Assembly (NCBI GenBank): GCA_963795415.1
Contig: CAWCHQ010000003.1
Coordinates: forward strand, 682,001 to 746,000
Direction of reading: 5' to 3'
Source: CAVSUZ01 sp963795415
GTDB taxonomy: Bacteria > Pseudomonadota > Alphaproteobacteria > Acetobacterales > Acetobacteraceae
Length of the DNA stretch: 64,000 bases
Shown: positions 25,761 to 34,198 of the stretch, one piece after another
Position numbering within the stretch: the first letter of the stretch is position 1
How the letters are laid out: the number at the start of each line of letters is the position of its first letter
Notes under the pieces: model-generated
The model's database searches: none
What the model was told of the DNA's origin: nothing
Seen by the model: only the letters and a program-made list of their open reading frames with translations
Position numbers and translations under genes: made by a program

Positions 25761-26237
25761 ATGCCGTTCGATGGTTCGGAGTTTCGCGTCGCACCACTCG
25801 TTCAACCCACGCCGCAGAGTCCTGAGTATCCGGGTGTCTGGGGGCGGCTGAGGGCGAGTGCAACAGCAATAGTATCGCGTGCCCGCGCGATACCGGTTTG
25901 GTCATTTACGCCAGTCGATCCCATTGTCCCGAGTGAAGTATCTGCGGTGCACTTGCTGCGTGCCGCCCGCGCGCTTATCGAACTTGAGGACCGCTGGGTT
26001 CAGGGGCGGTACGAAACCGTTCGCGGGCGCCGTTGTGCCATGGGGGCCTTGCAGGCCGCGGCCCGGGTCCTGCGTGATCCGCGCGCGTTCGAGGAAGCCA
26101 AGGACCTTCTGCGGGCAGAGGCCGTGCTTCGGGGCTACAGCCATGTCGAGAAGATGAACGACCGCTCGAGTCACCTTCAGGTCCTGGCTGCCTTCAATTC
26201 CGCCATCGCCAAGGCTGAGGCGCGGGTTATGTACTGA
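25761..26237 (+). CDS. Hypothetical protein, DUF6197-like
   Basis: A 158-residue soluble protein. The second half (HLLRAARALIELEDRWVQGR, CAMGALQAAARVL, then NDRSSHLQVLAAFNSAIAKA) resembles the DUF6197 pattern of a Cys-Ala-x-Gly-Ala helix and a C-terminal Asn-Asp...Val-Leu-x-x-Phe helix; this match is from memory and tentative. The first 50 residues are proline-rich and probably flexible. ATG 25761 has GAGGGGG 6-7 nt upstream. No function is known. Confidence 0.65.
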   Translation: MPFDGSEFRVAPLVQPTPQSPEYPGVWGRLRASATAIVSRARAIPVWSFTPVDPIVPSEVSAVHLLRAARALIELEDRWVQGRYETVRGRRCAMGALQAAARVLRDPRAFEEAKDLLRAEAVLRGYSHVEKMNDRSSHLQVLAAFNSAIAKAEARVMY

Positions 26238-26356
26238 CAGGCCATTCCTGGGACCCAGGTGTCTGGTTCGACGCCGGCCCTGGTCCGTCCCCCCCGCAAT
26301 AAGGGGGAGGCGGGCAGGGCTTGTCTAGGAGCTTATAAGGTGCGCTGGGTTGAAAA

Positions 26357-26410
26357 TCCTATTTAAGTAGGAATTTTTCCTTGACAGCCTAGGCGGGTGC
26401 TTGGTATCGA
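26357..26410 (+). promoter_or_regulatory. Candidate promoter with upstream near-palindromic operator
   Basis: An AT-rich island in GC-rich surroundings. The near-palindrome TCCTATTTAAGTAGGA (26357-26372; one G-T mismatch pair) lies just before a perfect -35 hexamer TTGACA at 26381-26386. The -10 is weak (TATCGA at 26405-26410, or GGTATC two bases earlier). The region drives toward the leader hairpin and the small peptide gene. The palindrome could bind a dimeric regulator; none is identified. Confidence 0.45.
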
Positions 26411-26467
26411 TCTGCCTGTCGGCGGGATTAGTGTGTCCGCCGAAACCCGCAAATACGAGCGTGCAGG

Positions 26468-26502
26468 ACACGTCATCCAATAAGCTGGATGACGTGTTTT
26501 TT
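26468..26502 (+). terminator. Perfect intrinsic terminator in the leader of the small peptide gene (attenuator or sRNA end)
   Basis: ACACGTCATCCA at 26468-26479, loop ATAAGC, exact complement TGGATGACGTGT at 26486-26497, then a run of six T ending at 26502. This is the strongest intrinsic terminator seen in the window. It lies about 60 nt downstream of the candidate promoter and 64 nt before the small peptide ATG. It could terminate a roughly 90-nt RNA or serve as an attenuator. A second inverted repeat, TGACGCCG/CGGCGTCA (about 26512-26542), follows before the ribosome-binding site. Confidence 0.75.
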
Positions 26503-26566
26503 CGCGTCCGGGTGACGCCGCCCGGCCAATCTGTCCGGCGTCATCAACCCCTGAAAGGGACAAATC

Positions 26567-26743
26567 ATGAACACGAAGAGCAAAGTTACGGTTGCGGCCA
26601 AGCCGCCGGTCAGCATCGCCGACAGCGCCCGCATTCGGGTCGGCGACGGCATGCGGATCGCTGGCCCCAAGGCCCCTGCCAGCGTAGCCGACACCGGCCG
26701 CATCCGCATGGGCGACGGCATGCGCATCGTGGCGCGTTCCTAA
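26567..26743 (+). CDS. 58-residue duplicated peptide (SxADxxRIRxGDGMRI repeat)
   Basis: A small basic peptide not assigned to a family. After MNTKSKVTVAAKPP it holds two tandem copies of an 18-residue unit, VSIADSARIRVGDGMRIA and ASVADTGRIRMGDGMRIV, identical at 12 of 18 positions, and ends ARS. Start ATG 26567 has AAAGGGA about 7 nt upstream. Codon choice is typical of the genome (GC-rich third positions), which argues for translation. It has no signal peptide or membrane segment. It is preceded by a structured leader with a strong terminator and followed after 9 nt by a 92-bp structured element and then a DUF6065-like gene. It could be a precursor peptide or a small regulatory or binding protein; neither is shown. 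Confidence 0.6.
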   Translation: MNTKSKVTVAAKPPVSIADSARIRVGDGMRIAGPKAPASVADTGRIRMGDGMRIVARS

Positions 26744-26752
26744 GCCCACTCT

Positions 26753-26844
26753 CGTGGCTTGTGCCACGCAAGTCTGCTTAGAAGTTATTGAAGACGCATC
26801 ATCTTATCGGCGGAGCGCCAAAACGCTTCGCCGGATGATGCTTA
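26753..26844. repeat. 92-bp dispersed structured element, copy 1
   Basis: A 92-bp sequence that recurs at 52468-52559 with 87 of 92 bases identical, in the same orientation. It contains a small hairpin (GTGGC-TTGT-GCCAC) and a larger one closed by GCATCAT/ATGATGC with inner arms GGCGGAGCG and CGCTTCGCC (one G-T pair). This copy lies between the 58-residue peptide gene and the DUF6065-like gene, starting 9 nt after the peptide stop. Confidence 0.85.
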
Positions 26845-26915
26845 GACCGGCTTGATCGCTACACCGCGGCTCGCAAGAGCCGCGGTTCCCCGCCCTCCGG
26901 CACGAGGCAACCAAG

Positions 26916-27685
26916 ATGGAAAAAAACCTATTGCCACGTTCTACCGTGTGATCGAGCAGTCACGCCTTCCGCAGAGGGCGGACCGGTCAGCGGGGGGGAC
27001 CTTGCCGGTACGTGCGTATCGCTACTGCGATGCGGTCACCAGCGCCGCCGCCTTCGGATGGTGGGTCTTTCCGCCAACCGATCTCCAGTTTCTCTGGGAC
27101 GGCCACGACATCTTCTGGCATTGCGACGGGCTTGAGGATTGGGTGCCGCTGTTCTCTAGCGCCCAGTTTCCGGACCAATCCGCTCGATTTGATGAAGCCG
27201 CTCCACCGGACCTCCAGGGCTGTTCGCCGCCGTTCCTGACGGCGCTGGCGAATCCTGGACTGGTGCAGATCTGGACAGGGCTCATGGTGCGATCCGCTCC
27301 CGGCTGGAGCTTACTGGTGCGCGCCCCTGCGAATCTACCCACTCCGGGTGGGTACAGCATCTATGAAGGTATTCTCGAAAGCGATCGCCGGTTCGGTCCG
27401 CTGTTCACCAACGTTCGGCTGACTCGGACGAATGTTCCTGTTCGGCTTGGCGCGGACATACCGCTCGTTCAGGTTCAGCCGCTGCCGCGCGTGGCGTATG
27501 GCGACGAAACTCTCAGTTCCATGGGGCTGACGCCGAATCTCGGTGAATTTGCCGCGGAAGACTGGGAAGATTATCGGACCTGCATCGTCCGGCCGAGCGA
27601 GGATCCGAACCGAACGCCCGGCACATATGCGGTGGCTGCCAGGAAGCGGCGTAAATCCGAATGCCCGTTCAGCATGGCGGGTTAG
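26916..27685 (+). CDS. DUF6065-like protein, probable homopolymer frameshift at start
   Basis: About 256 residues of a soluble protein that I associate with DUF6065 (tentative, from the text RADRSAGGTLPVRAYRYCDA, FGWWVFPPTDLQFLWDG and GYSIYEGILESDRRFGPLF). Function is unknown. The best start is ATG 26916, 8 nt after GAGG, which reads MEKK and then leaves the frame. The run of seven A at 26920-26926 would need eight to continue as MEKKPIATFYRVIEQS. An alternative in-frame start at 26852 lacks a ribosome-binding site and adds low-complexity text. Its stop is 1 bp from the convergent secB stop. It follows the small duplicated peptide and may be functionally linked to it. Confidence 0.7.
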
Positions 27686-27686
27686 A

Positions 27687-28226
27687 TCAGGCTACCGATG
27701 TCTGCGGCGCCGCGGCCTGACCCTGCTGCTGACGGCGCGCCTGCCACAAAGCCACGAAATCGATCGGTTGGAGCAGCACAGGCGGGAAACCGCCATCGCG
27801 GGTAACATCAGCGAGGATGTTGCGCGCAAAGGGAAACAGAATGCGCGGACACTCGACCAGCAGGACCGGTTCCACCGCATTGTCCGGCAAACCTGACAGA
27901 GTGAAAACGCCCGCATAGGCCAACTCGGCGACGAAAATGGTAGCCGGTACCGTTGGGCTCTGGCCATTGCCCTGGGACGCAGGCGGCTCCTGCGCCTCTG
28001 CCCGGATCATCAACGATACCTCGTAAATATTCTGTCCTTCCTGAACCCGGCGGGCTTGCACATCCAGGTTGATATTCACCGCCGGCTGGGTCTTCAGCTG
28101 GTTGAAAATGCCGGGCGCGCCCGGCACCTCAAAGGAGAGATCCTTCACGTATTGAATGTTTACGACCAGAGGCGGTGGCTGGCGCTGCTGCCCTGCCGTC
28201 TGCGGCCCGGAAGACGTTTCCGACAT
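27687..28226 (-). CDS. secB: Protein-export chaperone SecB
   Basis: A 179-residue SecB, the tetrameric chaperone that holds preproteins unfolded for SecA. Family blocks are present: IQYVKDLSFEVPGAP, INLDVQARRV, VAELAYAGVFTLSGLP, and VECPRILFPFARNILADVTRDGG. The C-terminal tail after LWQARRQQQGQ is Gln/Ala-rich and variable. ATG 28226 has AAGGAGA 8-9 nt upstream. It is unusual only in being convergent, 1 bp apart, with the DUF6065-like gene. Confidence 0.95.
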   Translation of the reverse strand: MSETSSGPQTAGQQRQPPPLVVNIQYVKDLSFEVPGAPGIFNQLKTQPAVNINLDVQARRVQEGQNIYEVSLMIRAEAQEPPASQGNGQSPTVPATIFVAELAYAGVFTLSGLPDNAVEPVLLVECPRILFPFARNILADVTRDGGFPPVLLQPIDFVALWQARRQQQGQAAAPQTSVA

Positions 28227-28422
28227 TCCACTCTCCTTTTCGTGCGGGCGCCCGGGTAGCACGGGCAGGCAACCAAGGCCAGCAGCTTGAAGATCGCCGA
28301 GCCGGCACGTTCGGCGAGGCCAGATCGGGCGATTTTTCGATTCGGTTACGCCGATGAATACGAATCCTTGCTGCGAACCGTTCCCGTCCTGTACTTTCCT
28401 GCAAACCACATCGGCCCGCCGG

Positions 28423-29451
28423 ATGCGTCTTCCAATTCGAGCCTTTTGCCTGCTCACGCTTGGTCTGCTTGCCGTCCTGGCCGCCTGCTCCAGTTACGGA
28501 CCTGCGACGCGCACCGGCAGACTACGTTTGACACCGGGCCGGTACTATCCTCCGCCTGGCCCGCCATCCGATCCCTGGGGTCCTTACATCCAGGAGGCCG
28601 CAGTCCGGTTCAGTGTGCCGGAAGGCTGGGTTCGCGCGGTCATGCGCCAGGAATCAGCGGGCGAGGAGCAGGCCCTGTCCCCGGCAGGAGCAATAGGGCT
28701 GATGCAGGTGATGCCGGCGACCTACGCCGACCTCCAGTCCCGGTACGATCTGGGCTTCGATCCGTGGGAGCCACATGACAACATCATGGCGGGGACGGCT
28801 TACATAAGGGAGATGTACGACCGTTTCGGCTCGCCCGGTTTTCTGGCCGCCTATAATGCAGGGCCCGGGCGGGTCAACTCATATTTGTCCGGCGGCCAGC
28901 CGCTTCCGGCGGAGACGGTGAGTTACGTGGCATCGATCACACCGCGGCTGGGCGAGGACACCGGCCCGGCCTATCCCAGTGCTCCGCCGGTCGCGGTCGC
29001 GGCGAGGGAGCCGACCCCGCAGGGGTGCGATCTGGATGCAGCCTATGATCCCTTGCGCCCGTGCGCGCCGGCGCCTGTCGTGATGGCCGCGGCAGAACCG
29101 CCGCCACCGCAATACCCTGCTCCGAGCGTATTGTATCACCCGGCACCGCCGCCGGTTCAGTACGCCAGCCTGCCGGTTCAGGCGTCTGCTTCTCCAGGCG
29201 TCTGGGCGGTTCAGGTGGGCGCGTTTTCCTCGCCGTCCGCTGCCCGGTTGGCAGCGACAAATGCGCGAAACGCGCTTCCAGGTCTTCTCGGGGCGGCGCA
29301 AGTGGCCATTTCCACGACTGAGCCGTTCGGCTCGACTGTTCTGTTCCGCGCGAGGCTCACAAATCTTTCAGCGACGACCGCCGCGGCAGCATGCACCGAT
29401 TTGGCAGAGGCTCAGATGCCCTGCCTGCTTGTGCGGCCCAGCGGAGGCTAA
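28423..29451 (+). CDS. Lytic transglycosylase lipoprotein with SLT and SPOR domains
   Basis: A 342-residue envelope lipoprotein. The N-terminus is a lipoprotein signal with lipobox LAAC (residues about 19-22). The SLT domain (about 45-165) has the catalytic Glu in VMRQESAGE and the typical GAIGLMQVMPATY and LAAYNAGPGRVNSYL. A proline-rich linker leads to a C-terminal SPOR domain (VWAVQVGAFSSPSAARL), which binds denuded septal glycan. It cleaves peptidoglycan and probably acts at the division site, in the style of RlpA/MltE-like enzymes. An earlier start at 28354 would bury the signal peptide, so 28423 is preferred. Confidence 0.88.
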   Translation: MRLPIRAFCLLTLGLLAVLAACSSYGPATRTGRLRLTPGRYYPPPGPPSDPWGPYIQEAAVRFSVPEGWVRAVMRQESAGEEQALSPAGAIGLMQVMPATYADLQSRYDLGFDPWEPHDNIMAGTAYIREMYDRFGSPGFLAAYNAGPGRVNSYLSGGQPLPAETVSYVASITPRLGEDTGPAYPSAPPVAVAAREPTPQGCDLDAAYDPLRPCAPAPVVMAAAEPPPPQYPAPSVLYHPAPPPVQYASLPVQASASPGVWAVQVGAFSSPSAARLAATNARNALPGLLGAAQVAISTTEPFGSTVLFRARLTNLSATTAAAACTDLAEAQMPCLLVRPSGG

Positions 29452-29526
29452 CAGCCCGTCTGCGGGTTCACAATCCGCTTCGCCTCGCTTACGGTCCGGA
29501 TCTCACTCGGCGATTGGAGGACGGTA

Positions 29527-30441
29527 ATGGCGGGCATGCTGGACGGCAAGGTTGCGATTGTTACCGGCTCCGGCGGAGGCATCGGGCGGGAGATCGCCGT
29601 CATGATGGCCATTGCCGGAGCAAAGGTGATCATCAACGACGTCGGCGCCTCGCTTTCCGGGGAAGGGCAGTCCGCAAGCCCTGCGCAGCAGACCAAGCAG
29701 ATTATCGAGCAACGCGGAGGGCACGCCGAGATCAGCACGGATTCGGTGGCGGAGTGGTCTTCAGCGCAGAAGATCATCCAGTCCGCCCTGGATCACTTCG
29801 GGCGCATTGACATCGTTGTCAACAATGCCGGAATTCTGCGGGACGTGATCTTCCATAAAATGTCTGCCGAGGACTGGCTGGCGGTGATCGACGTGCACCT
29901 CAACGGCAGTTTCTTCACCAGCCGCGCGGCGGCCGAGCATTTCCGCAAGCAGGAGAGCGGTGCCTTCGTGCATATCACGTCAACCTCGGGGCTGATCGGA
30001 AATTTCGGGCAGGCGAATTATGCGGCGGCGAAGCTCGGCATCACCGCCCTCTCTAAATCCATTGCGCTTGATATGAAGCGGTACAATGTGCGGTCCAACT
30101 GCATCGCGCCGTTTGCGTGGAGCCGGATGACCAGCTCAATTCCCGCTACAACGCCGGAGCAGCAGGCGCGTGTGGCGAAAATCCAGGCGATGACGCCGGA
30201 CAAGAACGCGCCGCTTGCGGTGTTCCTTGCCTCCGAGGTCGCGAAGGAAGTCACGGGCCAGGTCTTCGGCACGCGTATGAACGAGCTGATCCTGTTCAGT
30301 TCGCCGCGCCCGATCAGGATCGTCCACCGCGCCGAGGGGTGGACGCCTGAGAGCATCGCCGAACATGGTTTGCCGGCGCTGAAGCCATCCTTTATGCCGG
30401 TCGATCGCTCCGGAGAAGTGTTCTCCTGGGATCCGTTATAA
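29527..30441 (+). CDS. SDR-family oxidoreductase (3-hydroxyacyl-CoA dehydrogenase-like)
   Basis: A 304-residue short-chain dehydrogenase of the extended-C-terminus type seen in MFE-2/3-hydroxyacyl-CoA dehydrogenases. The NAD-binding motif is VTGSGGGIGREIA, NNAG is present, and the catalytic Ser and YxxxK lie in HITSTSGLIGNFGQANYAAAK. The C-terminal extension after EVTGQVFGTR is typical. It is followed by an acyl-CoA ligase gene 4 bp downstream, consistent with CoA-thioester metabolism. Confidence 0.85.
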   Translation: MAGMLDGKVAIVTGSGGGIGREIAVMMAIAGAKVIINDVGASLSGEGQSASPAQQTKQIIEQRGGHAEISTDSVAEWSSAQKIIQSALDHFGRIDIVVNNAGILRDVIFHKMSAEDWLAVIDVHLNGSFFTSRAAAEHFRKQESGAFVHITSTSGLIGNFGQANYAAAKLGITALSKSIALDMKRYNVRSNCIAPFAWSRMTSSIPATTPEQQARVAKIQAMTPDKNAPLAVFLASEVAKEVTGQVFGTRMNELILFSSPRPIRIVHRAEGWTPESIAEHGLPALKPSFMPVDRSGEVFSWDPL

Positions 30442-30445
30442 TTCC

Positions 30446-32416
30446 ATGACCACCCTCGCGGAGGCGCTGTTCGCCCCGCAGCGGATCGCGTTGATCGGAG
30501 CTTCCAGCGACCCCAGCCGGATCGGCGCGCGGGCGCAGATCTATCTTCGCCGCCACGGGTTCGGGGGCACGATTTATCCGGTGAATGCCCGCGCCGAGGT
30601 GGTACTGGGGGAACGGGCGTACGGTTCCCTGGGCGATGTGCCGGGCGAGATCGACTTGGCGTACATTCTCACGGGTACTGCTCATGCAGAACAGGCGTTG
30701 AGGGATTGCGCGAGAAGGGTAAGGGTTGCGGCGGTGCTGGCAGGCGGTTTCGGCGAAGCCGGTCCAGAAGGCGCCACCCTGCAGCGACGGATCGCTGATG
30801 TCGCGCGTGAAGCCGGGGTTCGACTGCTGGGCCCGAACTCCATGGCTGTGATCAACATCCCCGCGCACATTGCATGCTCGGTGAATGCGGCGCTGGAAGC
30901 TGAGCAGCTTATGCCTGGTCGCTGGTCGCTGGTATCGCAGTCGGGCAGCATAATGGGGATGCTGCTGTCGCGCGCCGCGGCGCGAGGCTTCGGGTTTTCC
31001 AAACTCGTCAGCATGGGAAACGAGGCGGATCTCACCGCCGGTGAAGTTGCGCTGATGCTGGCGGATGATCCGGAAACGGATGCGATCCTGTTGTTTCTGG
31101 AGACGATCCGCCGCCCGGAACTGTTTGCCGCGGCGGCCCGGCGCGCGTTCGCCCTGGGCAAGCCGGTCATTGCTTACAAGCTCGGGCGTTCCGAAGCGGG
31201 GGCGAAGCTTGCGGCAACCCATACCGGAGCGATCGCAGGATCCGATGCCGCCGCGGACGCGTTCTTTCGGGCGCACGGAATTATCCGCGTGGATCAGATC
31301 GAAACCCTGCTTGACATGCCGCCGCTGCTCGCCGGCCGTAAGCCGCCGAAGTCACCGAAGCGCGCGGTGCGCGTTGTTACGACGACGGGCGGCGGTGGGG
31401 CGATGGTGGTGGATCGGCTCGGTGCTGCCGGCATCGCCACGGCGCATATGCTGGATACGACGCTTGCCGGAATGGCCAGTGTGGCCCAGGCACTGACCGA
31501 AGCGCGCAACGCCCCGGATGTGGACCTGGCAATCGCGGTGATCGGCAGCTCCGCTCAGTACCGACCGCAGGACGCCGTTTCGGGAGCAACAGCCTCGGAA
31601 GGATCGAAACCGGTGTGCGCGTTCATTGCGCCGCACGCGCCGCAGTCGTTACGGTTGTTAGGAGCGGCCGGCATCGCGGCATTCCGCAATCCCGAAGCAT
31701 GCGCTGATGGGATTCGCGCGTTTTGTAACTGGCGGCCGCCCTGCGTTCCGCCGGAACCTGGCGATCTGACCGATGCGGCGGCACACCTCCTCGCGGCGGA
31801 GGACGAGCCAGGCGCGCGGGCGGTTTTCGCAGCACTGGGAATTGCGGATCATGCTCAACGCATCGACACGGATGATCCACCGAGGCTGCGGTACCCGGTC
31901 GCGCTGAAAGCCGTCTCTACTTCCATCTCACACAAAACCGAGGCGGGGGCAGTCGTTTTGAATATTCCGGATGCCAAGGCGTTGAGGGCAACCGGGCGGG
32001 AACTGCGTGGGCGTCTTGGCACGCGGATCACTGGATTCATCGCGCAGCCGATGGTTCACGGCGTTGCTGAGACCATTCTCGGTTTTCGCCGCGATCCGAT
32101 GGTCGGCCCAGTCGTCGCGCTCGGCGCCGGCGGTATCCTGGCCGAGATTTACAGGGACGTGGTCTTGCGGCTTGCTCCGGTGACCGAAGACGATGCGTTT
32201 GAGATGATAGACGCCGTCAAGGGTCTGGCGCCGGCACGAGGCTACAGAAATTTGCCGCGCGGGGACCTTGCCGCGCTCGCTCGCAGCGTTGCGGCGTTTT
32301 CGCGGCTCGCGGGGCTGCCGGAGGTGGCGGAAGCCGAAATCAATCCGATGATCGTCCTGCCCGAGGGCGAGGGCGTTGTCATGGCCGATGCCCTGTTGGT
32401 GAGAGCATGCGCATGA
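30446..32416 (+). CDS. ADP-forming acyl-CoA synthetase (acetate-CoA ligase family)
   Basis: A 656-residue fusion of the alpha part (CoA-binding Rossmann and succinyl-CoA-ligase-like domains) and a short beta ATP-grasp part. Text includes RIALIGASSDPSRIG, LLGPNSMAVIN, LVSQSGSIMGMLLSRA, AATHTGAIAGSDAAADAFFR (phosphohistidine region) and C-terminal ATP-grasp PVALKAVSTSISHKTEAGAVV. It converts an acid and CoA with ATP to acyl-CoA and ADP, or the reverse. It is shorter than the usual 700 residues but intact. It lies between an SDR gene and the KDPG aldolase gene, overlapping the latter by 10 nt. Confidence 0.85.
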   Translation: MTTLAEALFAPQRIALIGASSDPSRIGARAQIYLRRHGFGGTIYPVNARAEVVLGERAYGSLGDVPGEIDLAYILTGTAHAEQALRDCARRVRVAAVLAGGFGEAGPEGATLQRRIADVAREAGVRLLGPNSMAVINIPAHIACSVNAALEAEQLMPGRWSLVSQSGSIMGMLLSRAAARGFGFSKLVSMGNEADLTAGEVALMLADDPETDAILLFLETIRRPELFAAAARRAFALGKPVIAYKLGRSEAGAKLAATHTGAIAGSDAAADAFFRAHGIIRVDQIETLLDMPPLLAGRKPPKSPKRAVRVVTTTGGGGAMVVDRLGAAGIATAHMLDTTLAGMASVAQALTEARNAPDVDLAIAVIGSSAQYRPQDAVSGATASEGSKPVCAFIAPHAPQSLRLLGAAGIAAFRNPEACADGIRAFCNWRPPCVPPEPGDLTDAAAHLLAAEDEPGARAVFAALGIADHAQRIDTDDPPRLRYPVALKAVSTSISHKTEAGAVVLNIPDAKALRATGRELRGRLGTRITGFIAQPMVHGVAETILGFRRDPMVGPVVALGAGGILAEIYRDVVLRLAPVTEDDAFEMIDAVKGLAPARGYRNLPRGDLAALARSVAAFSRLAGLPEVAEAEINPMIVLPEGEGVVMADALLVRACA

Positions 32417-33024
32417 CCAGTCATCCGCTTCTTCCCCGTCTTCGCCAGGCGCGGGTTGTCCCCGTCATCCGAACCAATGTCACGGCGCAGGCGCTATCTG
32501 TTGTGCAGTGGCTGAGCGATGCCGGGCTGCGAATTTTTGAAATCACGATGACTGTTCCGGATGCGCCCGCGCTCATTCGCGAACTCGCCGGCGATAAGTC
32601 GCTGCTGGTGGGCGCAGGGACGGTTCCAGATGCTTCCAGCGCGACCGCCTGTCTTGCCGCCGGCGCCGCGTTCATCGTCGCGCCATGGATCGATCCGTGG
32701 CTCGCCGATCCGTGCCGGGAGGCGAATGCGCTGCTGATGCTTGGCGCGGTCACGCCGACTGAGGTGCGGGGAGCGCTCGCGGCGGGCGCGCAGGTGGTGA
32801 AAGTTTTCCCGGCGTCTTCCATCGGCGGACCGGGACATATCCGCGCCATGCGGAGCGTGCTGCCCGACGTGGATTTCTGTCCGACCGGTGGAATCGCCCC
32901 ACAGGATGTTTCGGCATATCTGTCGGCCGGCGCGGCATTCGTGGGCATGGGCGGCGCTCTGGTCGGTACTGACCGCGAAAAAGTTCAGGCTGCGGCACGT
33001 CAGGTGCTGGAGCAGGCGTCGTGA
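32407..33024 (+). CDS. 2-dehydro-3-deoxy-phosphogluconate (KDPG/KDPGal) aldolase
   Basis: A 205-residue class I aldolase of the Eda family that cleaves KDPG to pyruvate and glyceraldehyde 3-phosphate. The catalytic Glu is in FEITMTVPD, the Schiff-base lysine in QVVKVFPAS, and the phosphate-binding loop in CPTGGIAPQDV. It starts within the end of the acyl-CoA ligase gene and its stop overlaps the kinase start by 4 nt. With the kinase it forms a 2-keto-3-deoxy-gluconate salvage pair. Confidence 0.92.
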   Translation: MRMTSHPLLPRLRQARVVPVIRTNVTAQALSVVQWLSDAGLRIFEITMTVPDAPALIRELAGDKSLLVGAGTVPDASSATACLAAGAAFIVAPWIDPWLADPCREANALLMLGAVTPTEVRGALAAGAQVVKVFPASSIGGPGHIRAMRSVLPDVDFCPTGGIAPQDVSAYLSAGAAFVGMGGALVGTDREKVQAAARQVLEQAS

Positions 33025-33959
33025 ACTACGACCTGGTCGGCATGGGCGAGCCCATGCTGGAGTTCAGCCAGCTGCCGGGCGAGCCGAATGAACGGCGCCT
33101 CTATCTGGAGGGATACGGCGGCGATACCTCGAATGCGACCATCGCGGCGGCCCGCCAGGGTGCCAGGACCGCTTATATCACTGCGCTCGGCCAGGATTTT
33201 GCCGGCGACAGTTTCATTTCATTATGGCATCGTGAGGGGGTGGACACGGCCGGGGTGGTGCGCAAGTCAGCCCATCTCACAGGGGTTTATTTCATCTTCC
33301 ACGGTCCGAAAGGGCATGAGTTTCTGCACTACCGGCAGAACTCGGCAGCTTCGGCCTTCAGTGCGTCGGACCTGCCACGGGATATGCTGGCGAACACCCG
33401 CATTTTTTTCACCTCCGGGGTGAGCCAGGGAATTTCCCCCAGTGCCGCGGATGCGGTCTTTGCTGCGATCGACATTGTGCGGAATGCCGGCGGCAAGGTA
33501 GCGTACGACACCAATTATCGTCCGCGGCTGTGGCCTCCGGCGCGCGCCGCCGCCGTGATGCACGCGGCGATCGCGAAAGCCGAGATCGTCTTTCCGGGGA
33601 TGGAGGACTCCCAGGTGATGCTGGGGCTGAGCGATCCGGATCGTATCCTGGATCACTATCTGGGTCTGGGACCGAAAATCGCGGTCCTGAAGATGGGCGA
33701 TCGGGGAGCCTATCTTGCCACGCGGGAGCATAGGGTTTTCATTCCGGTGCACAAAGTGACGGCCGTGGACGCCAGCGGTGCGGGCGACACGTTTTGCGGG
33801 AGTTTCCTCGCGCGATGGCTGGCCGGCGATGAACTGGAGGCGGCCGCCCGTTATGCGAACGTCGCGGCTGCGCTGAAATGCACTGCCTATGGCACCGTCA
33901 CACCTATTCCCCGGAGCGTGGATGTTGAAGCGGCGATGGCGGGCGGATCGGCGGGGTAA
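33021..33959 (+). CDS. 2-keto-3-deoxygluconate kinase-like PfkB sugar kinase
   Basis: A 312-residue ribokinase/PfkB-family kinase. It begins YDLVGMGEPMLEFS, as in KdgK, has the substrate-binding GGDTSNATIAAARQG, and the anion-hole and catalytic base in DASGAGDTFCGSF. It phosphorylates 2-keto-3-deoxy-gluconate to KDPG, the substrate of the aldolase encoded directly upstream (4-nt GTGA overlap). Assignment to KDG rests on this pairing. Confidence 0.9.
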   Translation: MNYDLVGMGEPMLEFSQLPGEPNERRLYLEGYGGDTSNATIAAARQGARTAYITALGQDFAGDSFISLWHREGVDTAGVVRKSAHLTGVYFIFHGPKGHEFLHYRQNSAASAFSASDLPRDMLANTRIFFTSGVSQGISPSAADAVFAAIDIVRNAGGKVAYDTNYRPRLWPPARAAAVMHAAIAKAEIVFPGMEDSQVMLGLSDPDRILDHYLGLGPKIAVLKMGDRGAYLATREHRVFIPVHKVTAVDASGAGDTFCGSFLARWLAGDELEAAARYANVAAALKCTAYGTVTPIPRSVDVEAAMAGGSAG

Positions 33960-34069
33960 TCCAATTGGATGGCGCGTAAGACGCGGAAGCAGTCGGGCTT
34001 CGGCACGTAAAATTGAGCCAACCACCTCGGCTCTAAAACGTTTGAGCCGGCCAGTGCAGGGCAATCAGA

Positions 34070-34189
34070 ATGGCCACTGAACTCGATGGAGCCAACAACC
34101 TCAAGAGGGCGCAGAATGGGCCTCCCGCGAAGAGAACGGGGATGTCGGCCGAGGACGCTTTGTTCAATAGCAGCTTTTTGCTCAGTTAA
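34070..34189 (+). CDS. Possible 39-residue peptide
   Basis: An open frame beginning MATELDGANNLKRAQNGPP and ending in FNSSFLLS. The stop lies just before the strong ribosome-binding site of the next small gene, suggesting a short bicistronic unit. Its own ribosome-binding site is weak (CAGGG). No family was recognised, and it may be non-coding leader. Confidence 0.25.
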   Translation: MATELDGANNLKRAQNGPPAKRTGMSAEDALFNSSFLLS

Positions 34190-34198
34190 GGAGGAAGT

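Noticed and set aside
26473..26727. 84-residue minus-strand frame with a hydrophobic stretch opposite the small peptide gene
   Set aside because: No ribosome-binding site on that strand and its repeats simply mirror the plus-strand duplication; the plus-strand reading has an RBS and normal codon use.
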